Shown here piece by piece: positions 56,263 through 64,000 of a stretch of DNA of 64,000 nt. Origin of the DNA: Gillisella vitis (lineage in GTDB: Bacteria > Pseudomonadota > Alphaproteobacteria > Rhizobiales > Rhizobiaceae). Made by a program: the position numbers and the translations under genes. The stretch spans positions 1-64,000 of the forward strand of contig NZ_JACHLU010000003.1 of the NCBI RefSeq assembly GCF_014204625.1, in the 5' to 3' direction. Below the pieces are notes generated by a model. The model was not told the DNA's origin. It saw nothing but the letters and a program-made list of their open reading frames with translations, and did no database searches. Positions within the stretch are counted from its first letter, which is position 1; each line of letters begins with the position of its first letter.

Positions 56263-57360
56263 ATGAGTACCGCTTCCATTCCGCTGCCAAACTGGATCAC
56301 TTACGGGCTTTTGCCGCTGATCAATCTGTTGCTGGCTTTTCTGATCTCCGGCCTTGTCGTGTGGATTATCGGCGAAAACCCCTGGGATGCGCTGGTGTTG
56401 ATGCTGCAAGGTGCTCTGGGGCGCGGCGAGGGCATTGGCTTTACGCTCTATTATGCCACCAATTTTATCTTCACAGGTCTCTCAGTGGCGGTGGCCTATC
56501 ACGCTGGTCTGTTCAACATTGGCTCTGAAGGCCAGGCCTATATTGGCGGGCTTGGGGCCGCCCTGGTGGCGCTGGCGCTGGATAACTATTGCCCCTGGTA
56601 TGTCACCATGCCCTTTGCCATCATGGGGGCGGCACTTTTTGGTGCTGTCTGGGCACTTATTCCGGCGTGGCTACAGGCCAAACGCGGCAGCCATGTGGTC
56701 ATCACCACCATCATGTTCAATTTCATTGGCTCGGCGCTGATGGTCTATCTGCTGGTGCATGTGCTGATTGTGCCGGGCAAGATGGCCCCAGAAACCAGAA
56801 TGTTTCTGGAGGGTGGCCAATTGCCGAAGCTGGACTGGCTGATGGCAATGTTTGGCATGAAGCTGGGGCCTGCGCCTTTCAACGTGTCGTTTCTGATTGC
56901 GCTGGTGATGTGCGTGGTGGTCTGGGTGCTGATCTGGCGCACCAAGCTGGGCTATGAAATGCGCACACTGGGCATTAGTCGTACGGCTGCAAGCTATGCC
57001 GGTATTTCCTATGTCAGAATTGTCATGATCACCATGCTGATGTCTGGCGCGTTGGCCGGGATGATGGCGCTGAATGTGGTGATGGGGTCATCGCAGCGCT
57101 TGCAGGTGGAATTTGTCGGCGGCGCTGGCTTTGTCGGCATTGCCGTGAGCCTGATGGGGCGCAGCCATCCGGTTGGCATTATCATCGCCGCCATTCTGTT
57201 TGGCATTCTCTATCAGGGCGGGGCGGAGCTTTCCTTTGATATGCCCAATATCACCCGTGATATGATTGTGGTCATTCAGGGACTGGTGATCCTGTTTGCC
57301 GGTGCCTTGGAATTCATGTTCCGCCCGGCACTGGTGCGCCTGTATCAAAAACTGTCTTAA
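56263..57360 (+). CDS. Nucleoside ABC transporter permease 1
   Basis: A 365-residue BPD_transp_2 permease with about ten helices. GLSVAVAYHAGLFNIGSEGQ is the typical NIGxEGQ motif, and the cytoplasmic loop TKLGYEMRTLGISRTAASYA should contact the ATPase. The ATG at 56263 follows GAGG; an upstream TTG lies inside the ATPase gene. Confidence 0.92.
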   Translation: MSTASIPLPNWITYGLLPLINLLLAFLISGLVVWIIGENPWDALVLMLQGALGRGEGIGFTLYYATNFIFTGLSVAVAYHAGLFNIGSEGQAYIGGLGAALVALALDNYCPWYVTMPFAIMGAALFGAVWALIPAWLQAKRGSHVVITTIMFNFIGSALMVYLLVHVLIVPGKMAPETRMFLEGGQLPKLDWLMAMFGMKLGPAPFNVSFLIALVMCVVVWVLIWRTKLGYEMRTLGISRTAASYAGISYVRIVMITMLMSGALAGMMALNVVMGSSQRLQVEFVGGAGFVGIAVSLMGRSHPVGIIIAAILFGILYQGGAELSFDMPNITRDMIVVIQGLVILFAGALEFMFRPALVRLYQKLS

Positions 57361-57372
57361 GGAGTTGGCGAC

Positions 57373-58344
57373 ATGGAAAATTTCGAAATGTTCGTCAGCA
57401 TTCTTGGCTCGACGGTGCGGCTGTCCATTCCGCTGATCTTTACGGCGCTGGCCGGGCTGTTTTCTGAGCGCGCTGGCGTGTTTGATATTGGCCTTGAAGG
57501 CAAAATGTTGGCCGGAGCCTTTGCGGCGGCCTGTGTGGCCTATCTCACCGGCTCGGCATGGGCGGGGCTTGCGGGTGGCATTGGCGTCTCCATTGCCTTT
57601 TCGCTCGTTCATGGCTTTGCCTCGATCACCAATCGCGGCAATCAGATCATTTCCGGGGTGGCGTTGAATTTTGTGGCGGCGGGCCTGACAGCGGTGCTGG
57701 GGCAGGCGTGGTTTTCGCAAGGGGGGCGCACGCCCCAATTGTCCTTTGATGCGCGGTTTACCCCCATTACGCTGCCCGGTGTCGAGATGATGCGCGATGT
57801 GCCAATTTTGGGGCCGCTTTATGTCAATGTGATCTCTGGCAACAATGCCCTGACCTATCTGGCGTTTGCAGCGGTTCCCTTGAGCTGGTGGGTGCTGTAT
57901 CGCACCCGTTTTGGCCTTCGTCTGCGCGCGGTGGGTGAAAATCCCGGTGCCGTGGATACGGCGGGTATTTCCGTGGCATGGCTGCGCTATCGCGCCGTGA
58001 TTGTGGCGGGCTTTCTCTGCGGCTTCTCCGGGGCCTATCTGGCCATTGCCCAATCGGCAGCCTTTATCCGCGATATGTCGGCAGGCAAGGGCTATATCGC
58101 ATTGGCCGCATTGATCTTTGCCAAGTGGAAGCCGGTGCCGGTGCTGTTTGCCTGCCTGTTGTTCGGTTTTCTTGATGCGATGGCCAATTTCATGCAGGGC
58201 AAAGCGGTTCCGGGCATTGGTGAAGTGCCGGTTCAGATCTTTCAGGCGCTGCCCTATGTTCTCACCTGCATTCTGCTGGCTGGATTTATCGGTGTCGCCA
58301 ATGCCCCGAAAGCGGGCGGCGTGCCCTATGTGAAGGAGCGCTGA
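57373..58344 (+). CDS. Nucleoside ABC transporter permease 2
   Basis: A 323-residue permease, shorter partner. It has FTALAGLFSERAGVFDIGLE (the NIGxEG motif as DIGLEGKM), INPUT-like loop FGLRLRAVGENPGAVDTAGI and AAFIRDMSAGKGYIALAALI. Its gene stops two bases before cdd, which ties transport to catabolism. Confidence 0.92.
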   Translation: MENFEMFVSILGSTVRLSIPLIFTALAGLFSERAGVFDIGLEGKMLAGAFAAACVAYLTGSAWAGLAGGIGVSIAFSLVHGFASITNRGNQIISGVALNFVAAGLTAVLGQAWFSQGGRTPQLSFDARFTPITLPGVEMMRDVPILGPLYVNVISGNNALTYLAFAAVPLSWWVLYRTRFGLRLRAVGENPGAVDTAGISVAWLRYRAVIVAGFLCGFSGAYLAIAQSAAFIRDMSAGKGYIALAALIFAKWKPVPVLFACLLFGFLDAMANFMQGKAVPGIGEVPVQIFQALPYVLTCILLAGFIGVANAPKAGGVPYVKER

Positions 58345-58346
58345 GC

Positions 58347-58748
58347 ATGACCCTGATCGCCCATGATCTGTTTGAAGCCGCAAAGGGAGCCATGGCCTTT
58401 GCCCATGCACCCTATTCCAAATTCCCGGTTGGCGTGGCCATCCGCGCTGATGATGGCAAGATCTACACCGGGGCCAATATTGAAAACCTGTCATTTCCGC
58501 AAGGCTGGTGCGCCGAGCCAACAGCTATTGGCTGTATGATCATGGGCGGGGCCAAGCAGATCGTGGAAATCGCGGTGATTGCGGAAAAACTGGCGCTTTG
58601 CCCACCCTGCGGCGGCTGCCGCCAGAAAATCCGCGAATTTGCCTCGGTTGAGACCAAAATCTACCTTTGTGATGAGGTGGGTGTGCAAAAAACCATGACC
58701 ATGGATGAGCTTTTGCCCTTCAGTTTCCAAACGGATACACTCGGATGA
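58347..58748 (+). CDS. cdd: Cytidine deaminase
   Basis: A 133-residue small tetrameric-type enzyme turning cytidine and deoxycytidine into uridine and deoxyuridine. The zinc site is formed by GWCAEPTA (Cys and catalytic Glu) and PCGGCRQ (two Cys). APYSKFPVGVA holds the substrate loop. The canonical first motif is CAE, as here. The stop overlaps the next start as ATGA. Confidence 0.95.
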   Translation: MTLIAHDLFEAAKGAMAFAHAPYSKFPVGVAIRADDGKIYTGANIENLSFPQGWCAEPTAIGCMIMGGAKQIVEIAVIAEKLALCPPCGGCRQKIREFASVETKIYLCDEVGVQKTMTMDELLPFSFQTDTLG

Positions 58749-59539
58749 TCCCGGCTGCGGACCTGCTGATTGACCGGCTGAACGGGCTTTTGCCGCGCAT
58801 TGCCATTGTGCTTGGCTCAGGCCTTGGCGGGTTGGTGGATGAGATCGAGGATGCCATCGCTATTCCCTATAGTGAGCTGCCGGGTTTTCCCGAAGGCGGT
58901 GTTTCCGGCCATGTCAAACAATTGGTGGCAGGCACGCTTGGCGGTGTGCCGGTGATCATGCTGGCAGGGCGGGTGCATTATTATGAGCAGGGTGATGCAT
59001 CGGCCATGCGGCTGCCGCTGGAGGTGCTGGCCGCTGTGGGTGTGACCACGCTGATTCTGACCAATGCTGCCGGATCACTGCGGGCCGACATGCCGCCCGG
59101 CTCGGTGATGCAGATCAGCGACCATATCAATTTTTCCGGCTTTAACCCCTTGATTGGCGAGCCGACCGATGCCCGTTTTGTTGGCATGACACAGGCCTAT
59201 GATGTGGATTTGATTGAGGCCATGCGGCAGGCCGCAACCGATGAAGACATTGCCTTGTCATCCGGCGTTTATATGTGGTTTTCTGGGCCAAGCTTTGAAA
59301 CGCCTGCGGAAATTCGCATGGCGCGTCTGCTGGGGGCTGATGCCGTTGGCATGTCAACAGTGCCAGAGGTGATTCTGGCGCGGTTTTTGGGGCTGAAAGT
59401 GGCCGCTGCCTCGGTCATCACCAATTTTGGTGCAGGCATGACTGGAGCGGAACTGAGCCACGATGAAACCAAGGATATGGCACCCGTTGGTGGTCAGCGG
59501 TTTGCTACGATATTGAAGAGAATGCTCAAGTCACTTTGA
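58745..59539 (+). CDS. Purine nucleoside phosphorylase
   Basis: A 264-residue family 2 (trimeric) phosphorylase, splitting inosine, guanosine and their deoxy forms into base and pentose-1-phosphate. Motifs are VLGSGLGGLVDEI (phosphate), MLAGRVHYYEQGD, LILTNAAGSLR, and the base-binding VYMWFSGPSFETPAEIRM with ADAVGMSTVPEVI. It fits between cdd and deoC in the operon. Confidence 0.93.
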   Translation: MIPAADLLIDRLNGLLPRIAIVLGSGLGGLVDEIEDAIAIPYSELPGFPEGGVSGHVKQLVAGTLGGVPVIMLAGRVHYYEQGDASAMRLPLEVLAAVGVTTLILTNAAGSLRADMPPGSVMQISDHINFSGFNPLIGEPTDARFVGMTQAYDVDLIEAMRQAATDEDIALSSGVYMWFSGPSFETPAEIRMARLLGADAVGMSTVPEVILARFLGLKVAAASVITNFGAGMTGAELSHDETKDMAPVGGQRFATILKRMLKSL

Positions 59540-59580
59540 GAAAAGTGCGGTTGGATAACAAAATATTGGAGGAGCAGACC

Positions 59581-60354
59581 ATGGATACTCGTGAATTGCG
59601 CGAATGCGCAGCTGTTGCCCTGTCGGTTCTGGATCTGACCAATCTGAAGGATGATTGCGCACCGGCAGACATTGAAGATCTGTGTGCAAAAGCCCACACA
59701 GCCTATGGCAATACGGCGGCCATTTGCATCTGGCCGCGTTTTGTGGCGCAGGCCCGCGGCATTCTCGGGTCTGACAATACCATCAAAATCGCAACGGTCG
59801 TCAACTTCCCCTCTGGTGATCTCGATGTGGCCGAAGTGGTGGCGGAAACTCAAAAGGCCATTGCCGATGGTGCCGATGAGATTGATCTGGTCATTCCCTA
59901 TCGTAAACTGATCGGCGGCGATGAAAGTGCGGTTGCGCAAATGGTGCGCGCGGTCAAAGCGGTCATGACCGCGCCGGTGATTTTAAAAGTCATTCTGGAA
60001 ACGGGTGAGTTGAAGGATGTGGCGCTCATTCGCATCGCCTCTTCTATCGCCATTGCGGAAGGTGCTGATTTCATCAAGACATCCACCGGAAAAGTGACTG
60101 TCAATGCCACGCTGGAAGCTGCCGACATCATGCTGCAAGCCATTCGGGATAGCGGCAAAAACATCGGCTTCAAGCCTGCGGGCGGGATTTCCAGCGTCAA
60201 GGACGCAAGCCTTTATTTTCGCCATGTCAACGCCATCATGGGCGAAGACTGGTTGATGCCATCCACCTTCCGGTTCGGTGCATCAAGCCTGCTCAATGAT
60301 ATTCTGGCCGTGCTTTCTGGTGAAAAATCCCCTGAGCAGACAAGCGGCTATTGA
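59581..60354 (+). CDS. deoC: Deoxyribose-phosphate aldolase
   Basis: A 257-residue TIM-barrel class I aldolase cleaving deoxyribose-5-phosphate to acetaldehyde and glyceraldehyde-3-phosphate. The Schiff-base Lys is in DFIKTSTGKV, the second Lys in VILKVILETGEL, and DEIDLVIPYRKL carries the Asp. The ATG at 59581 follows GGAGGAGC; the frame is open from 59536, inside the phosphorylase stop. Confidence 0.94.
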   Translation: MDTRELRECAAVALSVLDLTNLKDDCAPADIEDLCAKAHTAYGNTAAICIWPRFVAQARGILGSDNTIKIATVVNFPSGDLDVAEVVAETQKAIADGADEIDLVIPYRKLIGGDESAVAQMVRAVKAVMTAPVILKVILETGELKDVALIRIASSIAIAEGADFIKTSTGKVTVNATLEAADIMLQAIRDSGKNIGFKPAGGISSVKDASLYFRHVNAIMGEDWLMPSTFRFGASSLLNDILAVLSGEKSPEQTSGY

Positions 60355-60355
60355 T

Positions 60356-61663
60356 ATGAGGCCGGTGGAGATCATTCGCCGCAAACGCGATGGGATGGAG
60401 CTGTCCAGCGCCGAGATTGACAGTTTCATTCACGCCTTGAGCCGGGATGAGCTGTCTGAGGGGCAGATGGCTGCCTTTGCCATGGCGGTGTTTTTGCGCG
60501 GCATGAGTGACACTGAAACCGTGGCTCTGACCCTGGCCATGCGCGATAGCGGCGCGGTTTTCTCCTTTGCAAAAGCGGGCAGGCCGGTGTGTGACAAGCA
60601 CTCTACCGGCGGTGTCGGTGATAATGTCTCGCTGATGCTGGCCCCGATGATGGCCGCCTGCGGCCTGAGCATACCGATGATTTCCGGGCGGGGGCTGGGT
60701 CACACTGGCGGTACGCTGGACAAGCTGGAATCAATACCCGGCTATGATATTGCGCCGGATTCAACCCGGTTTCATCGTTTGCTGGAAGAGGTTGGTTGCG
60801 CCATTGTTGGCCAGACAGCCGATCTTGCCCCGGCTGATAAACGGCTTTACGCCGTGCGGGATGTGACAGCAACGGTGGAATCTGTGCCGCTGATCACGGC
60901 CTCTATTCTGTCAAAAAAGCTGGCGGCCGGATTGGGCAGTCTGGTGCTGGATGTCAAGCTTGGCAATGGTGCTTTCATGGCCGATCTGGATCAGGCGAGA
61001 ACGCTGGCGGCATCTCTGGTGCGCGTGGCCAATGATGCAGGCACGAGAACCTCTGCCCTTTTGAGTGATATGAACGAGCCGCTGGCCGATGCGGCAGGCA
61101 ATGCGGTGGAGGTGGGCAATTGCATCCGCTTTTTACGCGGTGAAGCGGCTGGAACCCGGCTGGAAGCGGTGACTGTGGCGCTGGGCACCGACATGCTGAT
61201 CAACGCAGGCGTGGAGCATGATCGACAACACGCCGAAGCCCGCTGCCGCGACAGCCTTGGCAGTGGCCGCGCGGCGGAGCATTTTGCCCGCATGGTGCAT
61301 GGATTGGGCGGACCTGCCGATCTGCTGGAGCGCAGTGATCATTACTTGCCGAAAGCTCCGCTGGAAATCCCGGTTCTGGCGGTTGAAAGCGGGTTTTTAA
61401 GCCATGTTGCCACCCGCGATCTTGGCATGGCGGTGATTGATCTGGGCGGCGGCCGTCGCCATACCACGGATCAGATTGATCACAGCGTCGGTTTGAGCGG
61501 GCTTCTGCCTTTGGGCACGCCGGTGCACAAAGGCGATGTGCTGGCAGTGGTTCATGCCAGAGATGAGCAGAGCGCTGCAAAGGCCAAAGAGGCTGTCATA
61601 GCCAGCTATGCAATTGCGGATGCAGCACCCGCTCTCAGCCCGGTGATCGTCGAGCGGATGTGA
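60356..61663 (+). CDS. deoA: Thymidine/pyrimidine nucleoside phosphorylase
   Basis: A 435-residue enzyme of standard DeoA length. The N-terminal helical domain begins PVEIIRRKRDGMELSSAEID; the phosphate site is KHSTGGVGDNVSLMLAPMMA; GRGLGHTGGTLDKLESIPGY is the nucleoside signature. It cleaves thymidine and deoxyuridine. The ATG lies one base after the deoC stop, so coupling is likely. It is the last gene of the group; repeat copy 3 follows. Confidence 0.95.
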   Translation: MRPVEIIRRKRDGMELSSAEIDSFIHALSRDELSEGQMAAFAMAVFLRGMSDTETVALTLAMRDSGAVFSFAKAGRPVCDKHSTGGVGDNVSLMLAPMMAACGLSIPMISGRGLGHTGGTLDKLESIPGYDIAPDSTRFHRLLEEVGCAIVGQTADLAPADKRLYAVRDVTATVESVPLITASILSKKLAAGLGSLVLDVKLGNGAFMADLDQARTLAASLVRVANDAGTRTSALLSDMNEPLADAAGNAVEVGNCIRFLRGEAAGTRLEAVTVALGTDMLINAGVEHDRQHAEARCRDSLGSGRAAEHFARMVHGLGGPADLLERSDHYLPKAPLEIPVLAVESGFLSHVATRDLGMAVIDLGGGRRHTTDQIDHSVGLSGLLPLGTPVHKGDVLAVVHARDEQSAAKAKEAVIASYAIADAAPALSPVIVERM

Positions 61664-61670
61664 AGGTAGA

Positions 61671-61738
61671 CTCTATATTTCTTTGTTTTCGTTTGTCTTT
61701 TCTGGAAAACCGGAGTCCATTTTTTCCTGACAAACTCT
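61671..61738 (-). repeat. Dispersed intergenic repeat, copy 3 (shortened)
   Basis: On the minus strand it reads GAGTTTGTCAGGAAAAAATG, a GGTTTTCC block, then AAAGACAAACGAAAACAAAG, matching copies 1 and 2, but the second inverted end is absent. It fills the space between the convergent deoA and phnF stops. Confidence 0.82.
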
Positions 61739-61739
61739 C

Positions 61740-62477
61740 TCAGGTCATGATGGTAAACTGCACCCGGTCGGCTGGAAACCGCGTCACGGCATATTGCACC
61801 GGCACACCATCGGGATCAGCGTTCAGGGCCTTGGTCACCAGCACAATTGCGCCCGGCGACAGGCCCAGTTCCGCCCGGTCACTGGGGTCGGCGTGGACAG
61901 CACTCACTTCGGTTTTGATCCGCAGATAATCGGCAAGGCCGCAGGCGGCAAAGGCTGCTGTGACGGATCCAGTTTTGCGATAGGCGTCGTCAATCCCTTC
62001 AAAGCGGCTTGCCGGAAACCAGCTTGTGGCACGGGATACGGGCTGGCCATCGGCTTTGCGCAGACCCTCCATGCGGATCACCTGATCACCGGCGCGGATG
62101 TTGAGATGCGCCGCCAGCTCCGGCGTGGCGGGCTCATGGGCGCTTTCCAGCAGCAATCCCTCCAGCAGGCGGGCCTGATCCCCAATGCCGGGAGTGAAGC
62201 GGGTGCGTTTGGAAATGGGAAACGTAATGCGGTCGCGCCGCACAATCAGGGTGCCACGCCCTTGCACAGTGCGCACAATGCCTTCCTGCGCCAAGGCTGC
62301 AAGCGCGCTGCGCACGGTGTGGCGATTGACCTCGAACTCTGCCGCCAGCGCCGTTTCCGGCGGCACCATGCCGGTCGCATCATAGGCACCATCGCTGATG
62401 GAAACCCGAATGCGATCGGCAATCTGCCGCCACAGCGCCACGCCTGTCTGTCTTTGAATGCCCTTTTGGCCTGTCAT
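61740..62477 (-). CDS. phnF: GntR/HutC-family regulator of phosphonate genes
   Basis: A 245-residue transcription factor: winged helix 1-75 (ALAAEFEVNRHTVRSALAAL, VQGRGTLIV) and a UTRA ligand domain 90-240. It diverges from phnGHI with 84 bases between starts, and a palindrome in that gap is a likely operator. PhnF proteins repress phn genes until a phosphonate-derived or phosphate-linked ligand binds. Confidence 0.93.
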   Translation of the reverse strand: MTGQKGIQRQTGVALWRQIADRIRVSISDGAYDATGMVPPETALAAEFEVNRHTVRSALAALAQEGIVRTVQGRGTLIVRRDRITFPISKRTRFTPGIGDQARLLEGLLLESAHEPATPELAAHLNIRAGDQVIRMEGLRKADGQPVSRATSWFPASRFEGIDDAYRKTGSVTAAFAACGLADYLRIKTEVSAVHADPSDRAELGLSPGAIVLVTKALNADPDGVPVQYAVTRFPADRVQFTIMT

Positions 62478-62528
62478 GTCACACGCTTGTCATTGCTGAT
62501 GGGTATTGATAGTCTTAATTTGTACGGT

Positions 62529-62546
62529 TGTCTATATTAATAGACA
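62529..62546. promoter_or_regulatory. Probable PhnF operator
   Basis: TGTCTAT-ATTA-ATAGACA is an inverted repeat with 7-base arms, in the centre of the phnF-phnG divergent region, 16 bases before the phnG ATG. GntR/HutC regulators bind such GTCTA-type palindromes. Binding here would block phnG transcription. Confidence 0.75.
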
Positions 62547-62561
62547 TTTGGAGTGAAATCA

Positions 62562-63029
62562 ATGGTTGTTGTGGCGGAAAAGACCGCGTCAGCGCACAAA
62601 GCCCGCAAGCGGGTGATTGACCTTCTGGCGCTGTCGACATTGGCAGAATTGCGTCGCTTCTGGGATGCCTTGCCGGAAAAGCCGCAGGCCGAGTTTTTGC
62701 GCGGCCCGGAAACGGGGCTTGTGATGGTGCGGGGCCGCATGGGCGGCGGTGGCGCGGCGTTTAATCTGGGCGAGGTGACGGCCACCCGCGCCACGTGCCG
62801 TCTGTCGTCCGGGGCCATTGGCCATGCGCACGCGCTGGGCACTGTCAGGGAAAAGGCAAAGCTTTCGGCAATTATCGATGCGCTTTGGCAGCAAGGCAAT
62901 GATCGCCCGCAGATTGAGGCGTTTTTGCGCGACATCGAAAGCCGGGTGGCGGCTGAAGATCAGGCGCGCGCCTGTGAAACCGCAGCCACCAAGGTTGATT
63001 TCTTCACCATGGTGCGGGGAGAGGATTGA
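62562..63029 (+). CDS. phnG: C-P lyase core subunit PhnG
   Basis: A 155-residue subunit of the PhnGHIJ complex that replaces the adenine of ATP by a phosphonate. Signatures are TGLVMVRGRMGGGGAAFNLG, TRATCRLSSGAIGHAHALG and KLSAIIDALWQ. The ATG at 62562 follows TTTGGAG. Its TGA overlaps the phnH ATG. Confidence 0.95.
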   Translation: MVVVAEKTASAHKARKRVIDLLALSTLAELRRFWDALPEKPQAEFLRGPETGLVMVRGRMGGGGAAFNLGEVTATRATCRLSSGAIGHAHALGTVREKAKLSAIIDALWQQGNDRPQIEAFLRDIESRVAAEDQARACETAATKVDFFTMVRGED

Positions 63030-63637
63030 TGCGGATGCATGAAGACAGCTTGATTGGCGGCTTTGCCGATCCCGTGTTTGATAGCCAGACCGTGTTTCGC
63101 GCCGTTATGGATGCCATGGCCCAGCCCGGCACACAGCGGACCATTGCCCCCCACATCAAGCCGCCATCAGGGCTTGGGCTGGCGCAAGGCGCGATTGCCT
63201 TGACCCTCTGCGATCATGATGTGACGGTGTGGTTGAGCAGTGCTCTGGTCAAAGCCTCTGTGGGCGCATGGATCGGCTTTCACACGGGCGCATCCATGGT
63301 TGATGCCAAGAATGATTGCCAGTTTGCCTTTCTGGAATTGGGCACCGCACGGCTCACCTTTAGCGCTTTTGCCCTTGGCAGTCAGGATTATCCCGACCGA
63401 TCCGCGACACTGGTGCTGGAGCTGCCATCGCTGACCGGCGGCCCGGAACTGGTGTTGCAGGGACCGGGTATCAAGGATCAGGTGGTGATTGCGCCGCTTG
63501 GTCTGCCGGAAGCGTTCGTGCTGCAATGGCAGGAAAATCATCAGCAATTTCCGCGTGGCGTTGATCTGGTTTTGACCTGCGGGCGCGATCTCCTCTGCCT
63601 GCCGCGCAGTTGTCACATTGCATTGAAGGAGGCGTAA
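63029..63637 (+). CDS. phnH: C-P lyase core subunit PhnH
   Basis: A 202-residue protein, the PLP-transferase-like but cofactor-free subunit. It begins MRMHEDSLIGGFADPVFDSQ and shows FRAVMDAMAQPGTQRTI, ALTLCDHDVTVWLS and the C-terminal GVDLVLTCGRDLLCLPR. The start codon overlaps the phnG stop as TGATG; GAGAGG lies upstream. Confidence 0.95.
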   Translation: MRMHEDSLIGGFADPVFDSQTVFRAVMDAMAQPGTQRTIAPHIKPPSGLGLAQGAIALTLCDHDVTVWLSSALVKASVGAWIGFHTGASMVDAKNDCQFAFLELGTARLTFSAFALGSQDYPDRSATLVLELPSLTGGPELVLQGPGIKDQVVIAPLGLPEAFVLQWQENHQQFPRGVDLVLTCGRDLLCLPRSCHIALKEA

Positions 63638-63641
63638 GCGC

Positions 63642-64000
63642 ATGTATGTTGCCGTGAAAGGTGGTGAAACCGCCATTGCCAATGCCCATCGCCTGCTGGC
63701 CGACCGTCGCCGGGGTGATCGCGCCTTGCCATCAATGACCATTGAGCAGATTCTCTCGCAACTGGCGCTCGCCGTTGCCCGCGTGATGGCCGAAGCCTCG
63801 CTCTATGATGAAAAGCTGGCAGCGCTTGCCATCAAGCAGGCGCGTGGCGATATGATCGAAGCGATTTTTCTGCTGCGGGCCTATCGCACCACGCTGCCGC
63901 GTCTGGGTGTCTCCAGACCGATCGAGACCGGCGCGATGCAGATTGAACGGCGCATTTCTGCAACCTATAAGGATCTGCCCGGCGGCCAGCTGCTGGGGCC
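63642..64000 (+). CDS. phnI: C-P lyase core subunit PhnI, cut by the window edge
   Basis: The first 119 codons are present. MYVAVKGGETAIANAHRLLA and the segment RLGVSRPIETGAMQIERRIS are diagnostic of PhnI, the nucleosidase-like subunit that displaces adenine. GAAGGAGG lies before the ATG. The remainder and phnJ should follow outside the window. Confidence 0.95.
   Translation, partial: MYVAVKGGETAIANAHRLLADRRRGDRALPSMTIEQILSQLALAVARVMAEASLYDEKLAALAIKQARGDMIEAIFLLRAYRTTLPRLGVSRPIETGAMQIERRISATYKDLPGGQLLG

Noticed and set aside
57088..58521. 477-codon minus-strand frame opposite the permeases
   Set aside because: Long only because GC-rich antisense frames lack stops; its text is Arg/His/Gln-rich and without any domain.
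1..64000. CRISPR array
   Set aside because: No regularly spaced repeat series with unique spacers was seen on either strand.

Overview
The window reads as a chromosomal segment of a Rhizobiaceae alphaproteobacterium (Agrobacterium / Allorhizobium / Rhizobium type). The reasons are a truncated second FtsZ (FtsZ2), a BA14K protein, a Flp/Tad pilus cluster in the Agrobacterium ctp order, a phosphonate monoester hydrolase-like sulfatase, a YejABEF transporter, a C-P lyase operon, and short palindromic intergenic repeats. Family-level placement is inferred from gene content and protein resemblance; no database search was possible.

Left part (1-17 kb). The left edge carries the first 33 codons of an IS5-type transposase. 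Next comes a 265-bp nested palindrome that touches the stop codon of a sulfatase-superfamily hydrolase. A predicted small RNA follows, with three tandem hairpins that each show a CCUCCUCCC anti-Shine-Dalgarno loop. Housekeeping genes come after it: phosphohexomutase, thioesterase, MurA paralogue, diguanylate cyclase, chemoreceptor, ABC-F ATPase, LepA, FtsZ2, an XRE-cupin regulator with a GNAT enzyme and a SelW-like protein, and a secreted BA14K protein.

Middle part (17-46 kb). tRNA-Leu(CAG) precedes an overlapping C5-cytosine methyltransferase / GIY-YIG nuclease pair, which looks like a compact restriction-modification system. The complete Flp pilus operon (flp, cpaABCDEF, tadB, tadC) lies on the minus strand from 28.9 to 20 kb. 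An orphan secretin N-domain protein and two TadE-like pseudopilins lie divergently, with a MITE-like element between them. Then come deoB-add-upp (nucleoside salvage), gpmA-dapB-glk-mgsA-mepA (central metabolism and cell wall), yejABEF (peptide uptake) and a hydroxyacid dehydrogenase.

Right part (46-64 kb). pncB is followed by a decayed prophage-like patch (48.2-52.0 kb). It holds a terminase pseudogene, an AT-rich cargo gene between two copies of the terminase 3' end, a RhuM-family gene, and helix-turn-helix debris, and it ends at tRNA-Ser(GGA). After msrA comes a co-directional nucleoside uptake and catabolism cluster: a BMP-type ABC transporter, cdd, a purine nucleoside phosphorylase, deoC and deoA. 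With deoB, add and upp 22 kb away these give a route from imported nucleosides to bases, ribose-5-phosphate, glyceraldehyde-3-phosphate and acetaldehyde. The window ends in a C-P lyase operon (phnF divergent from phnGHI, with phnI cut by the edge). A roughly 100-bp intergenic repeat with inverted ends occurs three times, at 46.2, 48.6 and 61.7 kb.
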